The notes under the pieces: generated by a model
What the model was told of the DNA's origin: nothing
Database searches by the model: none
What the model saw: the letters and a program-made list of their open reading frames with translations, nothing else
Assembly (NCBI GenBank): GCA_016717145.1
Contig: JADKGD010000004.1
Location: 186,001 to 250,000 of the forward strand
DNA length: 64,000 nucleotides
Source of the DNA: Saprospiraceae bacterium
GTDB lineage: Bacteria > Bacteroidota > Bacteroidia > Chitinophagales > Saprospiraceae
Direction of reading: 5' to 3'
In this document: piece after piece, positions 32,770 to 41,942 of the stretch
How the letters are laid out: every line of letters begins with the position of its first letter
Position numbering within the stretch: position 1 is the first letter of the stretch
Translations under genes and position numbers: made by a program

Positions 32770-35037
32770 ATGAAATTCATATATTTAATATTAATTTTTT
32801 GTTTCGCTTTTTTGACTTCTTGCCATAAGGATGATGAAACATCAAATAAGGTGATAGAGTCTATTTTTACAGCTCAGGTTGTTCAGGAAATTACAGGAAC
32901 AATCATAGGTTATGTCTATGATGAAAACAATTTGCCGGTAGCTGATGCTATAGTTGAAAAATATAAACTATCTGTACGTACAAATACACACGGGGTGTTT
33001 GTCATGAAAAATGTAGCTATGGACAAGCAGGGGACATACATTAAAGTTTCAAAAAATGGTTTTGTCCTAGGTTCCGATTTAGTATATCCTCAGGAAAAAG
33101 GAACGTCATATGCTTATATAAAAATGATGAGACTTGAAAATAAAACCCTTGACGCAAAAATCGGTGGTAATATCTCTATAACCGGTGGAGGAAAGATCAC
33201 TTTTCCGGCGAATGCCATTGCTGACCAAATGGATCATTCTTACGAAGGTATAGTAAATGTTACCGCAAAATTTTTGGATCCAAATGATAAAGAAATCGGT
33301 AACATCATGCCTGGTGGACTCATGGGAGATATAGACAAAAAATATACGGTAGTCTTGGGTACGCTTGGAATGATAGCAGTGGAACTAAGAGACAAAGATG
33401 GAAATGAATTGAACCTTAAGAAGGGTATAAGTGCAAAGATTGAAATACCCGCAGTAACGAGCTTACAACCCAAAGAGATCGATCTATGGTCATTTGATGA
33501 AGACCTGGGTAGATGGATAGCTGAAGGAAAGGCAGCTCTTGTTGGTGACTATTATGTAGCTGAAGTAAATCATTTTAGTTTTTGGAATTGTGACGCACCA
33601 TTCCCTCTTATAGAAGTGTGTGGTAAAGTTTTATATCAAGATGGGATACCGGCAGCCAATATTGGTATTCAAATCATGGCTGATGGACTTGGCGTAGGGT
33701 ATGGCTATACAAATAGTCTGGGGGAGTTTTGTGGTAAGATGCCTAAAGGAAAAAAATTGACCATCAACATTAGCCATTACAATTGTAATCAATATATTTT
33801 TACAACAATGGTAGGCCCATTTGAGAATAATGTTATTCTGGATAATATTGTTATCGACATCATACCATCATTTATAATTTCGGGCAATATCAACTGTAAC
33901 GGAAGCACTGTGAGCGAGGGCATTGTGGTTGTGAAAATTAAGGAATCAACTATTATTTTTGACACAAAAGAAGATGGAAGTTTTAAACTGGATCTGACCG
34001 GTTATCTTTGTGGTGATAATATTCCGGTGGTAGTATTTGGATTTGACCAGATCAGCTCGGAAACCAGCCCAAATATCACTATCACGCCATCAAATCAATC
34101 TCAGGTAAATCTTAACATATGCAACACATCATGTGGTATGATAGGTACTATAAGTTTTGATTGTATTGATAAGATTAGTGTCTCAGTAACAAATGGTAGT
34201 GGGAATTATTCTTATAAATGGAACGATAATTTGACCACAGGACCAACGGTCACCAATAGCGGTGATAGTCTTATTTCAGGCAAACTATATTGTGTCACAG
34301 TAACAGATGTCAACAATGTTTGCGAAAAAGTATTCTGTAAAACAATTAAAGGCAAACCTCAGGTATTTATACGTAATGAGTGTCAGAGTGGAAAACTAAA
34401 TGCACAGATTTACAGCGGTTTGGAGCCATATACATACCTTTGGTCCAATGGTTCCACTGGTAAGGAAATCGATGGCACAAGTGTGGGATCATATTGTCTC
34501 ACCGTTACGGATGCCAATGGCTGTTCTGCAAGCGCGTGCACGATGTGGAGTGGGCTATTATTTATCGATCCAAATCCTACAAATTGTAATTCCAATATGT
34601 ATAACATTAACTCGTCAGCTTTTACACAGGGTAATTATTATGTACCAGGCACAAATCTTTTTGGACAATTGACTTTTCCAATAAATATAAATATTTTTGA
34701 TACAAAATTTGATTTTATCCTCAATATTGTAGGCATTAATTGCGAGATCCAGAGTCCGGTGATGTTGCCCAAATTGATAGATGGCTTAGTTACAACAGTA
34801 GTAAATACAACATGTACAACATGTACCGACGGCAAGATAAATTATACTATTGTAAATGGAGCCATATGTGAAAATTGTGTAACAGGTAATGTCAAGATTT
34901 TTAATATCAATGATATAAATACTGATTTGAGTATCCAAAATACAGCAGGCTTACTAGCCAAAGGGGAATATTACGTCGTAGTAACAGACAAAAATAATGG
35001 TTGTTATATAGCATTTAATAAAATAAAAATAAGTTAA
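32770..35037 (+). CDS. Large lipoprotein with carboxypeptidase-regulatory-like and SprB-like domains
   Basis: 755 residues. The lipobox is LTSC with Cys18, so it is a lipoprotein. A CarboxypepD_reg-like domain (about 40-115; GTIIGYVYDENNLPVADAIVE) is followed by a central ZU5-like region (about 125-275) with SITGGGKITFPANAI and MIAVELRDKDG, another peptidase-regulatory-like domain (about 280-350; CGKVLYQDGIPAANIGIQ), and two SprB-type repeats near 465-595 (GNYSYKWND..., PYTYLWSNGSTG ... CLTVTDANGCSAS). No sorting tail. It lies 7 nt ahead of an ECF sigma gene and probably works with it as an envelope component or sensor. Function is inferred only from context. Confidence 0.8.
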   Translation: MKFIYLILIFCFAFLTSCHKDDETSNKVIESIFTAQVVQEITGTIIGYVYDENNLPVADAIVEKYKLSVRTNTHGVFVMKNVAMDKQGTYIKVSKNGFVLGSDLVYPQEKGTSYAYIKMMRLENKTLDAKIGGNISITGGGKITFPANAIADQMDHSYEGIVNVTAKFLDPNDKEIGNIMPGGLMGDIDKKYTVVLGTLGMIAVELRDKDGNELNLKKGISAKIEIPAVTSLQPKEIDLWSFDEDLGRWIAEGKAALVGDYYVAEVNHFSFWNCDAPFPLIEVCGKVLYQDGIPAANIGIQIMADGLGVGYGYTNSLGEFCGKMPKGKKLTINISHYNCNQYIFTTMVGPFENNVILDNIVIDIIPSFIISGNINCNGSTVSEGIVVVKIKESTIIFDTKEDGSFKLDLTGYLCGDNIPVVVFGFDQISSETSPNITITPSNQSQVNLNICNTSCGMIGTISFDCIDKISVSVTNGSGNYSYKWNDNLTTGPTVTNSGDSLISGKLYCVTVTDVNNVCEKVFCKTIKGKPQVFIRNECQSGKLNAQIYSGLEPYTYLWSNGSTGKEIDGTSVGSYCLTVTDANGCSASACTMWSGLLFIDPNPTNCNSNMYNINSSAFTQGNYYVPGTNLFGQLTFPININIFDTKFDFILNIVGINCEIQSPVMLPKLIDGLVTTVVNTTCTTCTDGKINYTIVNGAICENCVTGNVKIFNINDINTDLSIQNTAGLLAKGEYYVVVTDKNNGCYIAFNKIKIS

Positions 35038-35044
35038 AAAAAGT

Positions 35045-35602
35045 GTGAGTATCGAAGATATCATACAAGGATGTAAGGAGGGAAACCGAACATGTCAGGA
35101 TGCTCTGGTGCAAAAGTTCGCACCGGGGCTTCTGGCTTTATGTCTTAGGTATACATCTGATAGAGAATTGGCAAAAGATGCTTTGCAGGAATGTTTTATA
35201 AATGCTTTTAAATACCTGTACACATTTCAAGGTAAGGGTTCATTTGAAGGTTGGTTGAAAAGAATTGCAGTAACCTGTACTTTAACCTTACACAAAAAAT
35301 ACCATCGGGTCTATTTTAATGAAGAAGGGGATGCTGATGTCAACATGATTGCCACAATACCCGACATATATAGCACGCTTGGCAAAGAAGAGATTATGTC
35401 TTTGTTAAAGGAGTTGCCTGAAAGTCAATATTTGGTATTTAACCTTTACGTCATTGAAGGATATGTGCATGGAGAAATTGCTGAAATGTTGGGTATAAAT
35501 GAAAGCACATCACGATCAGCGCTATGTAAAGCAAGAACAAAATTGATAGAATTAATTAAAAAACAACAAGAAGTCTTTTTAGTACAATCGACTTTTATAT
35601 AA
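35045..35602 (+). CDS. ECF-type RNA polymerase sigma factor
   Basis: 185 residues starting at GTG. Region 2 contains ALCLRYTSDRELAKDALQEC and then FKYLYTFQGKGSFEGWL; region 4 is LPESQYLVFNLYVIEGYVHG followed by EIAEMLGINESTSRSALCKA, the recognition helix. Regions 3 and 1.1 are absent, as expected for ECF factors. The start is 7 nt after the lipoprotein stop and its stop is 11 nt before the next ATG, so the three genes form one operon. A conventional anti-sigma domain is not visible; the downstream membrane protein is the likely regulator. Confidence 0.92.
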   Translation: MSIEDIIQGCKEGNRTCQDALVQKFAPGLLALCLRYTSDRELAKDALQECFINAFKYLYTFQGKGSFEGWLKRIAVTCTLTLHKKYHRVYFNEEGDADVNMIATIPDIYSTLGKEEIMSLLKELPESQYLVFNLYVIEGYVHGEIAEMLGINESTSRSALCKARTKLIELIKKQQEVFLVQSTFI

Positions 35603-35613
35603 ATATTTAATCC

Positions 35614-36951
35614 ATGAGATATAGAGAATTTGAACAACATATAGCAAATACTTTACGTAAAGATGAAGTCAGTCTTGACATTCATTCTCTTATTGAGAGC
35701 ATCCATGGCAAGAAGAAAAAAGACAGAAAAATATTGTTCTTTTGGTTTAAATCATTTTCTGTTTTAGGTATTTTATTCATTTCTTTTTACCTGGTAAACG
35801 GAAATAAAATCTTTCATGATGTTTCTTCAAATGCTTCAGTAACGCCCATTAATATTGGTAACAAAACAATTGAACAGTCTGAACCAAAGGAAGTGCTGCC
35901 TGAAAATCAGACAACTGCGAAAATATTGGAGAGCACAGTTTCACAAACAGCAGTTAATGATTTTGTAAAAAATATAAGTAAAAAAATTAATAAATCAAAC
36001 ACTATTATTCATGCTAATGCAAATAATAAAGATGAAGCAAATTCTGTATTGTCTAATAATCTTCATATTTCAAATGAGAGTACAGAAAGTGCTGTTGTTA
36101 ATGAAACGATGAATGGTTCATTATATCTTCCTAAGATTACAAGCATTTCTTCAATTCCTGAACCATTGTCTAAAAGTAACATTAACATTAATACAGATAA
36201 AATAATATGTCCTTCCTTTTCAAATAAAAGTAAACTATTTCTTCAGCTTATCCCTGAGCTTGGTGTTTTTATGCCATTAAAGACTTTGGAAAATGTATCA
36301 GGTGAATCAAACAATATTTTTACGCTTCGCAATCAGGGGGAAAAATCCCTTGAAGGATTGCAAGCGGCTTTATATCTGAGGCTAAGAAAAGGGAAATCGC
36401 CATTTTATGTGCAAGGTGGCTTGTCATACTCAAGACTCACAGAAAAAATGAAACTTAATTATAGCTACACCAAAAAAGATACAACACAGGGCATCATATC
36501 AATTACTGTTTCTCAGACCGGAGATACGATAACCACCATTTACGGTGACATTGTGAAAGAAAAAACAATTTCAGGCAGTAAAATTGCCCATCATACCTTT
36601 AGTTTATTAGATGTCCCTCTGGCTGTGGGTTATGAGAAAAAATTTAATGAATGGGTACTGGGTATTGAAGCTGGCGTTATGCTTAATATTTCTTCAAGTG
36701 CAGCAGGAAAGATTTTGGCTTCAGACACATCTTTTACTTCAATTAATATTCCAGCCAATAATTTTAGAACTTCACTTGGATTAAGTTATTTTGCCGGATT
36801 CACGATAGGTAAGGACTTTAATAATATAGGAAGGATTTATCTGGCACTAAGAGGACGAGTATTGCCTTCTTCATTTTCAGGCGATCAGAATAGGATAAAA
36901 CAGACATATCAGTTTGCTGGACTAAATGTGGGCTATATATATACGTTTTAA
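35614..36951 (+). CDS. Single-pass membrane protein with C-terminal barrel-like domain, partner of the ECF sigma factor
   Basis: 445 residues. Residues 1-45 are polar and cytoplasmic-looking (MRYREFEQHIANTLRKDEVS, then KKKKDRK). One membrane helix follows at about 46-65 (FWFKSFSVLGILFISFYLV). A long Ser/Asn/Lys-rich linker spans about 66-200. Residues 205-445 look like an outer-membrane-type barrel (KLFLQLIPELGVFMPL, AALYLRLRKGKSPFYVQGGL, SYFAGFTIG, last residues YIYTF). This topology resembles a Bacteroidota class in which an anti-sigma-like N-terminus is fused to a barrel-type domain. Anti-sigma function is inferred from position and topology only; no zinc-binding ASD motif is seen. Confidence 0.65.
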   Translation: MRYREFEQHIANTLRKDEVSLDIHSLIESIHGKKKKDRKILFFWFKSFSVLGILFISFYLVNGNKIFHDVSSNASVTPINIGNKTIEQSEPKEVLPENQTTAKILESTVSQTAVNDFVKNISKKINKSNTIIHANANNKDEANSVLSNNLHISNESTESAVVNETMNGSLYLPKITSISSIPEPLSKSNININTDKIICPSFSNKSKLFLQLIPELGVFMPLKTLENVSGESNNIFTLRNQGEKSLEGLQAALYLRLRKGKSPFYVQGGLSYSRLTEKMKLNYSYTKKDTTQGIISITVSQTGDTITTIYGDIVKEKTISGSKIAHHTFSLLDVPLAVGYEKKFNEWVLGIEAGVMLNISSSAAGKILASDTSFTSINIPANNFRTSLGLSYFAGFTIGKDFNNIGRIYLALRGRVLPSSFSGDQNRIKQTYQFAGLNVGYIYTF

Positions 36952-37122
36952 ATTGATTTAATATAATATCTTATTTCATATATTGCCGCAACATTAACGT
37001 GTGAATAACAAATTGCACTAAATATTTAAAGACCATCCTTAACCCTGCCTGTCTACAGAGCCATGTTAGCTCATTCCCTGAAGGGAGCGCCTACCCAATT
37101 TATTACATCAAAGCGCAGGTCA

Positions 37123-37343
37123 CCCCTTCAGGGGTCGGGGGTAAGAATAGCAAAGAGAAAGCCATTCTCAACCCTAAATCCCTAAAGGGACTTTCTGCGC
37201 GCTCAAAGAAAAATAGTGAACAGCCCTCCCCTTCAGGGGTCGGGGGTAAGCATAGCAAAGAGAAAGCCATTCTCGACCCTAAATCCCTAAAGGGACTTTC
37301 AACCTGCTCAAAGAACAATATTGAAGAGCCCTCCCCTTTAGGG
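37123..37343. repeat. 105-bp repeat array, block 1
   Basis: The TTCAGGGG / TTTAGGG landmark falls at 37127, 37232 and 37337, an exact period of 105. Each unit contains GGGGGTAAG, AAGCCATTCTC, AATCCCTAAAGGGACTTTC and GCTCAAAGAA. Units abut without unique spacers. Confidence 0.85.
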
Positions 37344-38785
37344 CATATACGTCAACTTATAAAATTTATATATATAATTATTTAATATAAAAGAACCTGT
37401 TTATATTTGCTTTAGATATTAATAAACATAAAACAGGTTCTCAAAATGTTAGACAAAAATAATCAATTTTTCGATTCCGAAAAGATTTTATCGATTGCTT
37501 TTGAAACAGAATTCATTAAACGCAGTAATTATAAGATCAACCCTTGTCTTTTATTGACATCATTTATAATTGTTATGGCTAAAGGATCATATTCATTAAG
37601 GAGTGGGCGTTAAAATATAGTACTTTTAGCGAAACCATTATATCTTTTCAAGCGATACATAAAAAGTTATCCATCAGATGCCTTTCGTTTTTAGAAGGGG
37701 TTGTTCAATATGTTTTGTCGAATGCAATTTTTCACAATACAAGGTATAACCACGATATTTTGACAAATTTAATCGTGTTATCATCGAAGACAGTACATGT
37801 ATTAAAATTATGTAACGCTTTGTTTGAAAGTTTTTCAGGAAATAGCAATGGCCTTGTTAAAAAGACCATGTCAAGAATTCAGTTTACTTTCGATTTAAAA
37901 GGTGGTCAATGGTTAAACGGTAAGTTAGGAACGTATAAAGTGACAGATAATACTTTTTCTACTGACATTCAACATCGGGTACAAAAGGGAGATTTAGTTT
38001 TAAGAGATTTGGGGTATTGGAATCTTTCAGCATTTCGGTATTTTGTTGAGAATGAAATATTTTTTTATCTAAACTAAAGGTTGCACAGCAATATTTAACG
38101 TGGATGGGGGCAATTTAGATATTCAAAATGTATTAAAATCATATGACAAACAAGGTGTTAACCAGTTAGATATGCAAGTACTTATTGGGTGCTTAAGGTG
38201 CCGGTAAGAATAGTTGGTTACAAACTTGATAGCCTACAAGCACAAAAGAAACTAAGTGCGTCTAAAAAGAGTCGCCATAAAAATCAACCTTTATCAAAGT
38301 TGGCAATGTACCTTACCTCATGGAACATATTATAACTAATATCGAAGGAGAAGGTGTTGAACTGACCAAGATAATAGACATCTATAAGCTAAGGTGGTAT
38401 ATAGAGATGCTTTTCAAAAATTGGAAATCAAATTTTAATTTTGAAAAGGTGGTTTCAGCTTCAAAAGGTCCGGATCCGCTTAAACCTGAAATAATGATGT
38501 ATCTGAGTTTGATTTTTATGGGGGCCTTTTTTCAACCCAGTTATAATATTTTTAATGAAATTTTACTTACAAAATCAAAGGTGATATTGAGTCCATTTAA
38601 ATTTGCCACGAGATTTAAAGAAAAAATAGTCGAATATTTAAAACACATCATACTCAACATTAATATGACGTTCATAAAGGAAGAAGTACTGAAATTGCAA
38701 AAGTATTGTTGCTATGAAAATAGAAACGACAGGAAAAATATGGGACAATTAATTTATAACATATCTCCTTAGGTTGACGCATATG
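37344..38785 (+). mobile_element. IS4-family insertion sequence, copy 1
   Basis: About 1.44 kb, with inverted ends CATATACGTCAAC (left) and GTTGACGCATATG (right). It lies inside the 105-bp repeat, flanked by CCCTTTAGGG on the left and CCCTTCAGGG on the right (9 of 10 bases match), a target duplication of IS4-like length. It carries one transposase gene with many frameshifts. Confidence 0.85.
37446..38772 (+). pseudogene. IS4-family DDE transposase, copy 1, frameshifted
   Basis: The coding sequence is about 1.3 kb but is split by roughly nine single- or double-base indels compared with copy 2 (for example near 37599, 37758, 37803, 38058, 38079, 38190, 38266 and 38318), nearly all in homopolymers. 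Surviving blocks show the second catalytic Asp in GDLVLRDLGYWN and the IS4 Y-R-E-K signature YKLRWYIEMLFKNWKS with the catalytic Glu. The first Asp (IIEDSTC in copy 2) is in a shifted stretch. No complete protein can be made from this copy as written. Confidence 0.85.
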
Positions 38786-38900
38786 CCCTTCAGGGGTCGG
38801 GGGTAAGCATAGCAAAGAGAAAGCCATTCTCAACCCTAAATCCCTAAAGGGACTTTCTGCGCGCTCAAAGAAAAATAGTGAACAGCCCTCCCCTTCAGGG
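38786..38900. repeat. 105-bp repeat, block 2 between the two IS copies
   Basis: One unit plus about 10 bp, CCCTTCAGGGGTCGGGGGTA to CCCTTCAGGG, matching the block 3 unit almost base for base. Confidence 0.85.
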
Positions 38901-40340
38901 CATATGCGTCAACTTATAAAATTTATATATATAATTATTTAATATAAAAGAACCTGTTTATATTTGCTTTAGATATTAATAAACATAAAACAGGTTCTCA
39001 AAATGTTAGACAAAAATAATCAATTTTTCGATTCCGAAAAGATTTTATCGATTGCTTTTGAAACAGAATTCATTAAACGCAGTAATTATAAGATCAACCC
39101 TTGTCTTTTATTGACATCATTTATAATTGTTATGGCTAAAGGATCATATTCATTAAGGGAGTGGGCGTTAAAATATAGTACTTTTAGCGAAACCATTATA
39201 TCTTTTCAAGCGATACATAAAAAGTTATCCATCAGATGCCTTTCGTTTTTAGAAGGGGTTGTTCAATATGTTTTGTCGAATGCAATTTTTCACAATACAA
39301 GGTATAACCACGCTATTTTTGACAAATTTAATCGTGTTATCATCGAAGACAGTACATGTATTAAATTATGTAACGCATTGTTTGAAAGTTTTTCAGGAAA
39401 TAGCAATGGCCTGTTAAAAAGACCATGTCAAGAATTCAGTTTACTTTCGATTTAAAAGGTGGTCAATGGTTAAACGGTAAGTTAGGAACGTATAAAGTGA
39501 CAGATAATACTTTTTCTACTGACATTCAACATCGGGTACAAAAGGGAGATTTAGTTTTAAGAGATTTGGGGTATTGGAATCTTTCAGCATTTCGGTATTT
39601 TGTTGAGAATGAAATATTTTTTTTATCTAAACTAAAGGTTGGCACAGCAATATTTAACGTGGATGGGGGCAATTTAGATATTCAAAATGTATTAAAATCA
39701 TATGACAAACAAGGTGTTAACCAGTTAGATATGCAAGTACTTATTGGGGTGCTTAAGGTGCCGGTAAGAATAGTTGGTTACAAACTTGATAGCCTACAGG
39801 CACAAAAGAAACTAAGTGCGTCTAAAAGAGTCGCCATAAAATCAACCTTTATCAAAGTTGGCAATGTACCTTACCTCTCATGGAACATATTTATAACTAA
39901 TATCGAAGCAGAAGGTTTTGAACTGACCAAGATAATAGACATCTATAAGCTAAGGTGGTATATAGAGATGCTTTTCAAAAATTGGAAATCAAATTTTAAT
40001 TTTGAAAAGGTGGTTTCAGCTTCAAAAGGTCCGGATCCGCTTAAACCTGAAATAATGATGTATCTGAGTTTGATTTTATGGGGACTTTTTTCAACCCAGT
40101 TATAATATTTTTAATGAAATTTTACTTACAAAATCAAAGGTGATATTGAGTCCATTTAAATTTGCCACGAGATTTAAAGAAAAAATAGTCGAATATTTAA
40201 AACACATCATACTCAACATTAATATGAGGTTTCAAAAAGGAAGAAGTACTGAAATTGCAAAAGTATTGTTGCTATGAAAATAGAAACGACAGGAAAAAAT
40301 ATGGGACAATTAATTTATAACATATCTCCTTAGGTTGACG
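38901..40340 (+). mobile_element. IS4-family insertion sequence, copy 2
   Basis: Same element as copy 1, flanked on the left by CCCTTCAGGG. The left end is CATATGCGTCAAC. The right end is clipped: it reads GTTGACG directly followed by CCTTCAGGG, lacking about 7 bases that copy 1 has. High similarity between copies over their whole length indicates recent duplication or transposition. Confidence 0.85.
39003..40333 (+). pseudogene. IS4-family DDE transposase, copy 2, frameshifted
   Basis: Less damaged than copy 1. A one-base loss near 39411 (GGCCTGTT against GGCCTTGTT) splits the N-terminal part (with VIIEDSTCIKL, first catalytic Asp) from the main block (RDLGYWN, second Asp; YIEMLFKNWKS, Glu). 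Another frame change near 40080 removes the C-terminal 75 or so residues. Where copy 2 is broken at 39411, copy 1 is intact, so a consensus of the two gives a transposase of roughly 430 residues. Confidence 0.85.
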
Positions 40341-40711
40341 CCTTCAGGGCGGGGTAAGCATAGAGAAAGCCATTCTCAACCTAAATCCCTAAAGGGCCTC
40401 TGCGCCTCAAAGAAAATAGTGCACCTCAGGGGCGGGGGCAACAAGAAAGCCATTCTCAACCTAAATCCTAAAGGCTCTGGGCTCAAAGAAAATAGTGACA
40501 GCCCTCCCTTCAGGGGGGGTGTGCCCCAAACCATCCGGGCTGCTTCTGCGCTCAAGAAAATAGTGAACAGCCCTCCCCTTCAGGGGTCGGGGGTAAGCAT
40601 AGCAAAGAGAAAGCCATTCTCAACCCTAAATCCCTAAAGGGACTTTCTGCGCGCTCAAAGAAAAATAGTGAACAGCCCTCCCCTTCAGGGGTCGGGGGTA
40701 AGCATAGCAAA
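40341..40711. repeat. 105-bp repeat array, block 3 (partly degenerate)
   Basis: The last two units (landmark TTCAGGGG at 40579 and 40684, period 105) are well kept. The preceding 230 bp contains the same landmarks (AAGCCATTCTCAACC, AATCCCTAAAGG, CTCAAAGAAAATAGTG) but with many short deletions, and one unrelated insert near 40528-40546. Confidence 0.75.
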
Positions 40712-40832
40712 TTTTACTACAAATCTTTATTCTTATTAGTATTATTGCATCTATTTTATTTTTGTTAATAAAAAGTGCAATTTGTTACACACGCAACATT
40801 AACTATCAATCATCCGGCTAAACAATTATTTG

Positions 40833-40840
40833 TATTTTTG
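40833..40840 (+). promoter_or_regulatory. -7 box upstream of truA
   Basis: TATTTTTG followed by TGCTGG, 49 nt before the truA start and just outside the mobile element. No clear -33 TTTG. Confidence 0.4.
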
Positions 40841-40888
40841 TGCTGGTAATCTTTCTATTTATATTATTGTTAAATTGAAATAATTTTA

Positions 40889-41668
40889 TTGGCTCGATAT
40901 TTTATCAAACTTTCCTATTGTGGAACTAATTATAATGGCTGGCAAAGCCAACCACATAAAGGTACTTTTTGTGTCCAGGACACTATAGAAAAGGCAATAT
41001 CTACATTTATCAGACACGAAATAAAAATAGTAGGGTGTGGCCGCACGGATACCGGGGTACATGCTATAAACTATTTTGCACATTTTGATTATGATGGAAT
41101 GCTTAATTCAGAAGACTTAGTTTTTAGACTCAATAAAATGCTGCCAATTGACATTTCTATTCAGGATGTTATGTTAGTGAATGATAACAGCCATGCTCGG
41201 TTTGATGCTTCATCGAGATCGTATCAATATCATTTGCATACTTCAAAATCACCATTTTTACCCTTATCTTTTTTTTATTATTATGAGGAACCCGATTTTA
41301 ATATGCTCAACGAAGCCGCTGCCATATTATTGGATTATTATGACTTTACCACGTTTTGTAAGGTAAACTCAGATGTTAGTACTATGAATTGTCATATTTC
41401 TGAAAGTAGGTGGGAGCGGCATAATAACCATTATACATATTTTATTACAAGTGACCGATTTCTTCGGGGTATGATACGGTTGATCGTAGGGATGTGCCTG
41501 AATGTGTCGCGTGGCAAAGTGACGCTTGATGAGGTTAGAGAGGCCCTTGAACATAAGAAACGTTTACAACATGATTGGAGTGTTCCGGCCAACGGTTTGT
41601 TTTTATGTGATATCATTTACCCTTATGAATTCAATTCCGGTAAAAATAAAATCATTTCAGAAAGTTAA
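40889..41668 (+). CDS. truA: tRNA pseudouridine(38-40) synthase TruA
   Basis: 259 residues, starting at TTG (the frame gives ARYFIKLSYCGTNYNGWQSQ, the family's usual N-terminus, and no ATG is nearby). The catalytic Asp is in CGRTDTGVHA, and FDASSRSYQYHL and DRFLRGMIRLIVGMCLNVSRG are further family blocks. It isomerises uridines 38-40 in the tRNA anticodon arm. It stands about 100 bp downstream of the mobile element's right end. Confidence 0.95.
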   Translation: MARYFIKLSYCGTNYNGWQSQPHKGTFCVQDTIEKAISTFIRHEIKIVGCGRTDTGVHAINYFAHFDYDGMLNSEDLVFRLNKMLPIDISIQDVMLVNDNSHARFDASSRSYQYHLHTSKSPFLPLSFFYYYEEPDFNMLNEAAAILLDYYDFTTFCKVNSDVSTMNCHISESRWERHNNHYTYFITSDRFLRGMIRLIVGMCLNVSRGKVTLDEVREALEHKKRLQHDWSVPANGLFLCDIIYPYEFNSGKNKIISES

Positions 41669-41821
41669 TAAGTAAACTGAAATAAATTAATGAGTCGAAA
41701 GTATGAAACTATTTAGCGCATCAAATTTTCAATTAGGTAAAATATTATTTTGTAATCCGGGTCCGGTAAAAATAATTATTAAATATTTTATCAAAAGTAT
41801 ATACATATAAATAATTATTAA

Positions 41822-41829
41822 TATATTTG
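41822..41829 (+). promoter_or_regulatory. -7 box upstream of the first IQVYGN protein gene
   Basis: TTAATATATTTGTGGCTGCA, with TATATTTG as the -7 box, 113 nt before the ATG. The same string TTAATATATTTGT, followed by N-rich bases and CAACCT, lies 106 nt before the second IQVYGN protein gene. Confidence 0.55.
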
Positions 41830-41942
41830 TGGCTGCAACCTATGGTGTACCGTGTTAGTACACAAAATATGAATATAATAGAGCAATAAATAATTATACA
41901 TTTTAGAAATGTATATACTTGTTAATCAAATTATTATATTTT

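Larger units (their letters stand above)
36999..40792. mobile_element. TIR-bounded mobile element carrying 105-bp repeats and two nested IS4 copies
   Basis: The left end GTGTGAATAACAAATTGCACT (36999-37019) and right end AGTGCAATTTGTTACACAC (40774-40792) are inverted repeats, identical apart from two extra bases in the left copy. The 11-bp sequence GCAACATTAAC directly flanks both sides (36988-36998 and 40793-40803), a perfect target duplication. Inside are about 100 bp of unique left DNA, 105-bp repeats, and two IS4-family insertions. Without the IS copies the element would be roughly 0.9 kb with no convincing gene, so it is probably non-autonomous and moved by a transposase encoded elsewhere. 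Confidence 0.75.

Noticed and set aside
36988..37030. Another MITE end of the 44963 type (CATTAACGTGTGAATAAC looks like TTAACGTGAG)
   Set aside because: Similarity stops after TTAACGTG. The inverted partner lies at 40774-40792 instead, so it belongs to the larger element.
37103..37318. 71-residue open frame on the minus strand
   Set aside because: A by-product of the in-frame 105-bp repeat; no start context and no known family.
40335..40637. 100-residue open frame in the third repeat block
   Set aside because: Composed only of translated, degenerate 105-bp repeat; no start signal, and the sequence is interrupted by deletions.
37123..40711. CRISPR array
   Set aside because: The repeats are 105 bp and abut each other without unique spacers; no cas genes are present.
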